Shown here: one piece after another, positions 5,525-9,817 of the stretch
Numbering within the stretch: the stretch's first letter is position 1
Layout: each line of letters opens with the position of its first letter
Source: Bacillota bacterium
Lineage (GTDB): Bacteria; Bacillota_E; JAJZYS01; JAILZS01
Reading direction: 5' to 3'
NCBI GenBank assembly: GCA_021817625.1
Contig: JAKASY010000032.1
Span: 1-9,817 of the forward strand
DNA length: 9,817 nt
The notes under the pieces: model-generated
The model's input: only the letters and a program-made list of their open reading frames with translations
Told to the model about the DNA's origin: nothing
Database searches by the model: none
Made by a program: the position numbers and the translations under genes

Positions 5525-6910
5525 ATGATGCGTCGGCGCCGGTTGGCAGCCGTCCTCGCCCTTGCCCTGTGCCTCGGCTCCCTCGTCCCCGTCACGGCGG
5601 GCGTGGGCGCGGCCTCGCCCGCGCCCACCGTCCGCCTCTCCGTCCTGCGCGGCCACGGCGAGCTGGCGCTCGTCGTGGCCGGCCGCCTCTACCTCGCCGG
5701 CGGCTCTGCCAGCCGGGTCCTGGCCGTGGCCGGCCCGGGCGCCGCCTCCTACCCCCAGTGGTCGCACGACGGCCAGTGGCTCGCCTACACGCGCACCTTG
5801 TCCACGGGCGCCGGCTACACGCAGCTGTGGGTCGTGCGGGCCAACGGCACGGACAACCACCGCGTGCCGGTCGGCACGAGCGCGAGCCTGTTTGTCGGCG
5901 CCACCGCCCAGGGGCCCGTGTGGTCGCCCACAGCCGACCTCCTGGCCACCGCCGCCACGACGCTCCAGGGACGGCCGGCGGGCCTGTGGGTCGCGAGTCC
6001 CGACGCCCACCCCCTCACCGTGCGCTCCGCCGCGGGTCGGCGGGTTACATCAACCGCCCCGGTCGAGCTCGCGGCAAACGGCACGGGGCCGATCTGGTCG
6101 CCCGACGGGCGCACGCTCGCCTACACCGTCACGCTTCCGTCCGCAAACCCCGTGGCGCGCAGCGACGCCCTGTACACTCGGGCGCTCCTGGGCGCGCCCG
6201 AGCGCCACCTCGTGGCCAAGGGCGACGGCCTCATCGTCGCCTCGTGGTGGCCCGAGGGGCACGGCCTCCTGTACTGGGTCGACCCCCAGCATTCGGCCTC
6301 CCTGGCGGCCGACGGCCTCGACCTCGACACGATCGACCTCTCGTCCGGCCGGCGCGAGCCCTTGGCGGTCACCCTGGTCGACCGGCAGCTGATCAGCTGG
6401 GGGTCAAGCGATTTGGTTGCGATCGGCGCCGGCGCGGGTCGGGAGGCCTGGACAGGCAAGGTCGTGATGCGCTGCATGGCGCGCATCCCCGTGCAGGCGA
6501 CCCAGGCCTGCATCACGATCACGCGCCCCGCCGGGCCGATCAGCTTCGCCCCCGCCTGGTCGCGGGCCGGGCTCGCGTTCATTGAGGCCAAGGATCTGGG
6601 CAGCAAGGGATGGGGCGCCTCGACATCCGCCGCCCAAGCCTGGCGGGCCACGAACAAGCTGTGGTTCATGCCGACCGGCAAGGCGCCCCGCGCCGTGGCC
6701 GGGGCCGGATCGGGCGTCATGGACCCGGTGTGGTCGGCCGACGCCAAGTACCTGATGGTGGTCCGCAGCACCACCGCCTACCTGGTGGATCCCGCACGCG
6801 GCACGTCCGTGCAGGTCGCCACCGGCATCCGACCGTACCTCTACCCCCTCGGCTACTACGGCCAGCTCGACGAGCCCGAGGTCCTGGCCTGGTACAGCGG
6901 CCAGGGCTAG
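5525..6910 (+). CDS. Secreted TolB/PD40-type beta-propeller protein
   Basis: This 461-residue protein is predicted to be exported. It starts with MMRRRR, a hydrophobic segment (LAAVLALALCLGSLVPV, residues 7-23) and a small-residue cleavage region near GVGAA (26-30). C16 is not in a lipobox, because Leu precedes it. The mature part carries TolB/WD40-like PD40 repeats, recognised by W-S-x-D/A-G-x-x-L-A/L-Y cores: YPQWSHDGQWLAYTR (76-90), GPVWSPTADLLATAA (130-144), GPIWSPDGRTLAYT (188-201), ASWWPEGHGLLYWVD (239-253) and DPVWSADAKYLMVV (400-413). These propellers usually bind proteins or ligands and lack their own chemistry. The only two cysteines in the mature protein, C317 and C329, could form a disulfide outside the membrane. 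Start ATG 5525 (or 5528) is supported by AGAAGGTGAG and by the signal peptide, although the frame is open far upstream. It leads the rightward gene run, 45 bases before the M24 peptidase. Its partner is unknown. Confidence 0.83.
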   Translation: MMRRRRLAAVLALALCLGSLVPVTAGVGAASPAPTVRLSVLRGHGELALVVAGRLYLAGGSASRVLAVAGPGAASYPQWSHDGQWLAYTRTLSTGAGYTQLWVVRANGTDNHRVPVGTSASLFVGATAQGPVWSPTADLLATAATTLQGRPAGLWVASPDAHPLTVRSAAGRRVTSTAPVELAANGTGPIWSPDGRTLAYTVTLPSANPVARSDALYTRALLGAPERHLVAKGDGLIVASWWPEGHGLLYWVDPQHSASLAADGLDLDTIDLSSGRREPLAVTLVDRQLISWGSSDLVAIGAGAGREAWTGKVVMRCMARIPVQATQACITITRPAGPISFAPAWSRAGLAFIEAKDLGSKGWGASTSAAQAWRATNKLWFMPTGKAPRAVAGAGSGVMDPVWSADAKYLMVVRSTTAYLVDPARGTSVQVATGIRPYLYPLGYYGQLDEPEVLAWYSGQG

Positions 6911-6955
6911 CGACCCGCGCGGACGCGATCGGGCTGGCAAAAGGAGGGTGTCGCC

Positions 6956-8044
6956 GTGGACGTTGCCCGGTTCGACGCGCTCGCTCGGGAGGCGGGCTTG
7001 AGCGCCCTCGTCGCCGCGTCTCCCCACGCCTTCGCCTACTTCACGGGAGAGCGCCTCGAGACCCAGGTCGCCATTCCGGACCGGATGGCCTTCGCCACGC
7101 GCGCCCCGGGCGGCGCGCTGTGGGTGACGGTGTGCTCCGTGGAGGCCGGCCAGCTCGCTGGTGCGGCAGCGGACATCGCCGCGTACGAGGAGTTCGCCCA
7201 GCGCCCGCACGCCGTGCTTGCGGATCAGCTCGTGCGCGCGGGCGTGCGCGGCCGCGTGGGCTACGAGGCGGGCTACGTGCCCGCCCGGGTCGTCGCCGAG
7301 CTCACGCAGGCGCTCGCCGGCCAGGTGGAGCTGGTGGCGGCGGACGGCCTGTTCGAGCGCCTCTGGGCGGTCAAGTCCGAAGCCCAGATCGCCCACCTGG
7401 AGCGCGGTGCGCGGGCGACGATCGAGGCCATCGCCGCGAGCTTCACGCCGGGGCACGCAACGGAGATCGACGTGGCGGTCGACCTCGCGACGGGCATCCT
7501 GCGCGGCGGGGCGGAGGCGCTCGCGTTCATGATCCTGGCCGCCGGCGAGCGCGCGCTCGTCGGCCACCCGGTGCCTACGAGCGCACCCCTGCGGGCGGGT
7601 GACGTGATCCGCACGGACGTGGGCGGGCGCTTCGGCGCCTATCTGTCCGACCTCGCCCGCACCGGCGTGGTCGGACAGGCGCCCGCGAGCGTCGCCGAGC
7701 GATACGCCCGCCTGGCCGACGTGCACGACCAGGTGCTCGCGGCGGTCCGGCCCGGTGCCGTCGCCCGCGACCTCCTCCTCATGAGCGAGCGCCTGTTCGA
7801 GCGCTCCGGCCTGCCGTTTACGCGCCACCTGGTCGGGCACAACATCGGCATCCAGGTGCACGAGTGGCCGATCCTGAACGCCTTCGAGCATGCGCTGCTC
7901 GAGACCGGCATGGTCCTGTGCATCGAGCACGTGACAGGCGGCCCAGGCTTTCGCCTGCACATCGAGAACACGGGCGTCGTCACCGCCGGCGGCTTTCGCC
8001 TGTTCACACAGGGCTGCCGCTGGGACCGCCTGCTGCAGCTCTAG
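6956..8044 (+). CDS. M24 family metallopeptidase (Xaa-Pro peptidase / aminopeptidase P type)
   Basis: This is a 362-residue cytoplasmic protein with the two-domain layout of prolidases and aminopeptidase P. Residues 1 to about 130 form the creatinase-like N-terminal domain, and the pita-bread catalytic domain starts near AVKSEAQIAHLERG (138-151). All five expected dinuclear-metal ligands are visible: D221 (VIRTDVGG), D232 (YLSDLARTG), H295 (LVGHNIG), E324 (LCIEHV) and E337 (LHIENTG). The accessory histidines H204 and H302 are also present. Such enzymes cleave the bond before proline, or sometimes other amides. Creatinase shares the fold but lacks metal, so the intact ligand set points to a true metal-dependent peptidase. 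The GTG start follows AAAAGGAGGG at seven bases, a very strong site. The protein is probably co-transcribed with the upstream beta-propeller gene, and a creatininase-family gene lies two genes downstream. Confidence 0.9.
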   Translation: MDVARFDALAREAGLSALVAASPHAFAYFTGERLETQVAIPDRMAFATRAPGGALWVTVCSVEAGQLAGAAADIAAYEEFAQRPHAVLADQLVRAGVRGRVGYEAGYVPARVVAELTQALAGQVELVAADGLFERLWAVKSEAQIAHLERGARATIEAIAASFTPGHATEIDVAVDLATGILRGGAEALAFMILAAGERALVGHPVPTSAPLRAGDVIRTDVGGRFGAYLSDLARTGVVGQAPASVAERYARLADVHDQVLAAVRPGAVARDLLLMSERLFERSGLPFTRHLVGHNIGIQVHEWPILNAFEHALLETGMVLCIEHVTGGPGFRLHIENTGVVTAGGFRLFTQGCRWDRLLQL

Positions 8045-8230
8045 GCCCTCCCGTCGCTCGCCGCACCAAGCATGAGATGGCGCGCTGGCCGCGAACTCTT
8101 GCTCGCGCCGGGAGAGACCCAGGAGCGCGAGCCCGCGGACCGCGGTCGTCGCCACCGGCGGGCAGACGCGGGAGCGACCAAGGCCGCGGCCTCCGCGACG
8201 CCGGGGGTGAAGGCCGCTGGGAGGTGCTCC

Positions 8231-8638
8231 GTGGACGGCAGTGCGGGTGATGAGGCCGAAGAACTGATGCGGGAGCTTTGGCGGCGTATCGACCGCCGCG
8301 CGTTCGCCGACGCGGGCGCGCTCCTGGCCGAGGACGCACGGGTGGTCTGGCCCGCGTCGGCCGAGACGCTTACGCGCGAGCAGTGGGTGCGGGCCAACGC
8401 GGAGTATGGCGGCGACTGGGCCGCCTCCGTCGAGCGCGTGGTGGCGGCCGGCTCCCAGGTGGCGGGCGCCTTCCGCGTCTTCGCCCGGGACAACCCCGGG
8501 GAGGCGTTCTACGCCGTGTCGTTCGCCACCGTCGAGAGCGGGCGGATCCGCTCCCTCGTCGAGTACTGGAGCGACGTCGCGCCGTGCGCGCCTGCCGCCC
8601 AGGCCCGGGTCCGGGCCGGCCTGTCGAGCCGCGCCTAG
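8231..8638 (+). CDS. NTF2/SnoaL-like small alpha+beta barrel protein
   Basis: The protein has 135 residues and the pattern of the NTF2-like superfamily: N-terminal helices (DEAEELMRELWRRIDRRAF, residues 7-25), a loop with LLAEDARVVWP (31-41), a middle helix (LTREQWVRANAEY, 47-59), then beta strands ending with YAVSFATVESGRIRSLVEYWSD (94-115). The last segment, with its closing strand and EYW, is a common SnoaL-like signature. Members are either small isomerases, hydrolases and cyclases or binding proteins without activity, and I see no residue set that decides between these. The GTG at 8231 is preferred because GGGAGGTG lies four bases upstream. The same frame is open back to an ATG at 8072, but that upstream part is Arg/Ala-rich low-complexity sequence without a binding site. 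The 186-base gap after the M24 gene holds nothing else that I can support. Confidence 0.75.
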   Translation: MDGSAGDEAEELMRELWRRIDRRAFADAGALLAEDARVVWPASAETLTREQWVRANAEYGGDWAASVERVVAAGSQVAGAFRVFARDNPGEAFYAVSFATVESGRIRSLVEYWSDVAPCAPAAQARVRAGLSSRA

Positions 8639-8739
8639 TCTGGCGTGGCCTCGCGTGCCCGGCCGGCGTCGTCGGTTCGTGACCCGTTGTCCGCGGCCGC
8701 GCTTTGGGCCGGGCTTGGCCCCAGGAGGAGGAGTCGACC

Positions 8740-9489
8740 GTGATCGAGGCCATCCGCTTCCCGGGGGATGTCACGGCGGAGGCGCGCGGGCGCGTCGCGG
8801 TGCTGCCGGCTGGAAGCGTGGAGTACCACGGGCCCCACGGCTACCTGGGCGTCGACTCCCTGATCGCCGAGCGCGTCGCGCGCGCTGTGGCGGAGGCGCT
8901 CGACGCGATCCTGCTTCCGCGGGTCGACTACACCTGGTGCGCGGCGATGAACCGACCGTACCCTGGCACCGTCTCCGTGCCGCAGGCCGTGATGCAGGAA
9001 TACTTCGCCGCCATCCTGGAGGGCGTGCTCGCGTGGCGGGTGCGCGGCGTCCTCTGCCTGTGCGGGCATGACGGCAACATGGCGCCGTTCACCGTGGCGG
9101 CCGACCGCGTGGGCGCCGGCCATCCCGGCCAGTTCGTGGTCGCCGTCAACTGGTGGGAAACCTGGCCCGAGCACGAGTCCGGTCAGCGCTTCGGCTTCAG
9201 CGAGCTTGGGGGCCACGGCCACGGGGGACCGCTGGAGATGTCGGCGGCGGCGGCCGCGAGCCCGGGGAGCGTCCGACCCGAGCGGGCGGCGGACGTGAGC
9301 CTGGCGGGCGAGGGCGCGTCCCCCCTGCGCGTCCTCCACCACGCCGGCCGGCGCCCCCGCTGGGATGGCTACCACGGTAAGCCGTCCGAGACCGACCCCG
9401 GCGCGGGCGAGGCGCTCCTCGCGGAGGCTGCGGCGCGCATCGCCGCCGAGGTGCGCGCCTACATGGCGGGGCTGGACGCTGGCGAGTAG
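8740..9489 (+). CDS. Creatininase-family amidohydrolase
   Basis: This 249-residue protein belongs to the creatininase superfamily of metal-dependent enzymes that hydrolyse cyclic amides, formamides or peptide bonds; it includes creatininase, the formamide hydrolase ArfB and the mycofactocin peptidase MftE. The family opening LPAGSVEYHGPHGYLGVDSLIAERV (23-47) supplies E28, H30 and D39 as metal ligands. CGHDGN (108-113) supplies H110, and GHGHGGPLEMS (158-168) supplies E166, a likely further ligand. The C-terminal GYHGKPSETDPGAGEALL (210-227) is the usual family tail. Classical creatininase has HYEN at the second motif with Glu as a ligand; here it is HDGN, so creatinine is not the expected substrate. 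GTG 8740 follows GGAGGAGGAG by six bases; an upstream ATG at 8704 lacks such a site. The gene sits 101 bases after the NTF2-like gene and 24 bases before the VOC gene. Confidence 0.88.
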   Translation: MIEAIRFPGDVTAEARGRVAVLPAGSVEYHGPHGYLGVDSLIAERVARAVAEALDAILLPRVDYTWCAAMNRPYPGTVSVPQAVMQEYFAAILEGVLAWRVRGVLCLCGHDGNMAPFTVAADRVGAGHPGQFVVAVNWWETWPEHESGQRFGFSELGGHGHGGPLEMSAAAAASPGSVRPERAADVSLAGEGASPLRVLHHAGRRPRWDGYHGKPSETDPGAGEALLAEAAARIAAEVRAYMAGLDAGE

Positions 9490-9513
9490 GCGGTGTCGGA
9501 GGGAGGGGGCTTC

Positions 9514-9817
9514 GTGGCGCAGAGGCCGGTCTCGAACCAGGTGAAGCTCATCGCGTCCGACATGGAGCGGGCCGTCGCCTTCTACCCCCGCCTCGGCCTC
9601 GAGATCGGCGACACGATCCCCTCCTACCAGGGTCACCACCGCTCGGCGCGCACGCCGGGCGCGCTCGATCTCGACTTCGACAGCGCCGCGTTTGCCCGCC
9701 ACTGGAACCCGGGCCTTTCGGGCTCGCGGCCGATCATCGGCTCTGGCGTCGACCGGCCCGAGCGCGTGGACGAGATCTATGCGGACCTCGCGGGCGCCCG
9801 CTACGTCGGCCAGCAGC
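9514..9817 (+). CDS. VOC-family protein (glyoxalase/dioxygenase fold), partial at window end
   Basis: The first 101 residues of a vicinal-oxygen-chelate fold protein are present; no stop appears before the window ends. NQVKLIASDMERAVAFYPRLGLEIGD is the classic opening beta-alpha of the family, followed by a second strand region (PGALDLDFDSAAFARHWN) and a turn into the second module (DRPERVDEIYADLAG). Members of this family include glyoxalase I, ring-cleaving dioxygenases and antibiotic-binding proteins, and this fragment does not tell which. The GTG at 9514 is preferred: GGAGGGAGGGGG ends four bases upstream. An in-frame GTG at 9493 is possible but would place that ribosome binding site inside the gene. 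The gene follows the creatininase-family gene by 24 bases, so co-expression is very likely. Confidence 0.85.
   Translation, partial: MAQRPVSNQVKLIASDMERAVAFYPRLGLEIGDTIPSYQGHHRSARTPGALDLDFDSAAFARHWNPGLSGSRPIIGSGVDRPERVDEIYADLAGARYVGQQ

Noticed and set aside
5345..6010. Minus-strand extension upstream of the monooxygenase start
   Set aside because: The frame stays open only because it is antisense to the beta-propeller gene. Family homology begins right after the GTG at 5344, which has a strong ribosome binding site.
6404..8155. A 583-residue minus-strand open frame opposite the propeller and peptidase genes
   Set aside because: It spans two well-supported plus-strand genes and their gap, and reads as low-complexity Arg/Ala/Gly/His sequence. 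It is a high-GC artefact.
8072..8230. N-terminal extension of the NTF2-like protein from an ATG at 8072
   Set aside because: The extension is Arg/Ala-rich low-complexity sequence without a ribosome binding site, while the GTG at 8231 has a strong one at good spacing and begins just before the first family helix.
4136..9489. Mycofactocin-like locus, because MftD is a hydroxy-acid dehydrogenase and MftE is a creatininase-family peptidase
   Set aside because: The two genes are on opposite strands about 3.4 kb apart. No precursor peptide, radical SAM or glycosyltransferase gene is present, and the flavoenzyme is of the lactate monooxygenase type.

Overview
This is a high-GC bacterial window. The genes use strong purine-rich ribosome binding sites (GGAGG-type) and often start with GTG or TTG. 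The enzyme families found here (lactate 2-monooxygenase type, M24 peptidase, creatininase family, VOC, class C beta-lactamase-like hydrolase) are common in soil Actinobacteria, Chloroflexota and high-GC Firmicutes. There is no rRNA or other marker gene, so I cannot place the organism more precisely.

Positions 1 to about 1400 are a decayed region. It holds the N-terminal third of an ABC transporter ATPase on the minus strand (167-538), whose homology stops abruptly near position 242. It also holds a stretch with no convincing gene that may carry a mobile-element end near 637-718, and an aminoglycoside/macrolide phosphotransferase-like pseudogene (913-1319) that has lost its middle, catalytic part. 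From 1402 onwards the genes look intact: a class I SAM-dependent methyltransferase (1402-2256), then a cytoplasmic serine hydrolase of the beta-lactamase/esterase fold (2321-3715) with a candidate leaderless promoter. A gap follows with one doubtful small minus-strand ORF (3739-3948). Next is a minus-strand FMN-dependent lactate 2-monooxygenase-like enzyme (4136-5344), with a GC-rich hairpin just beyond its stop codon.

Divergent from the monooxygenase, a run of five plus-strand genes starts at 5525 and leaves the window: a secreted TolB/PD40-type beta-propeller, an M24 metallopeptidase (Xaa-Pro peptidase type), a small NTF2/SnoaL-like protein, a creatininase-family amidohydrolase, and a VOC-family protein cut by the window end. 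Spacings of 45, 186, 101 and 24 bases are compatible with one operon, although the two larger gaps could hold promoters.

The M24 plus creatininase-family pairing superficially resembles a creatinine-to-sarcosine pathway. The visible active-site residues argue against both classical enzymes: the M24 protein keeps all five metal ligands, and the creatininase-family protein has HDGN where creatininase has HYEN. The best-supported reading is a small catabolic or peptide/amide-hydrolysing cluster of unknown substrate. I did not find a clearly new defence, CRISPR or RNA-based system.
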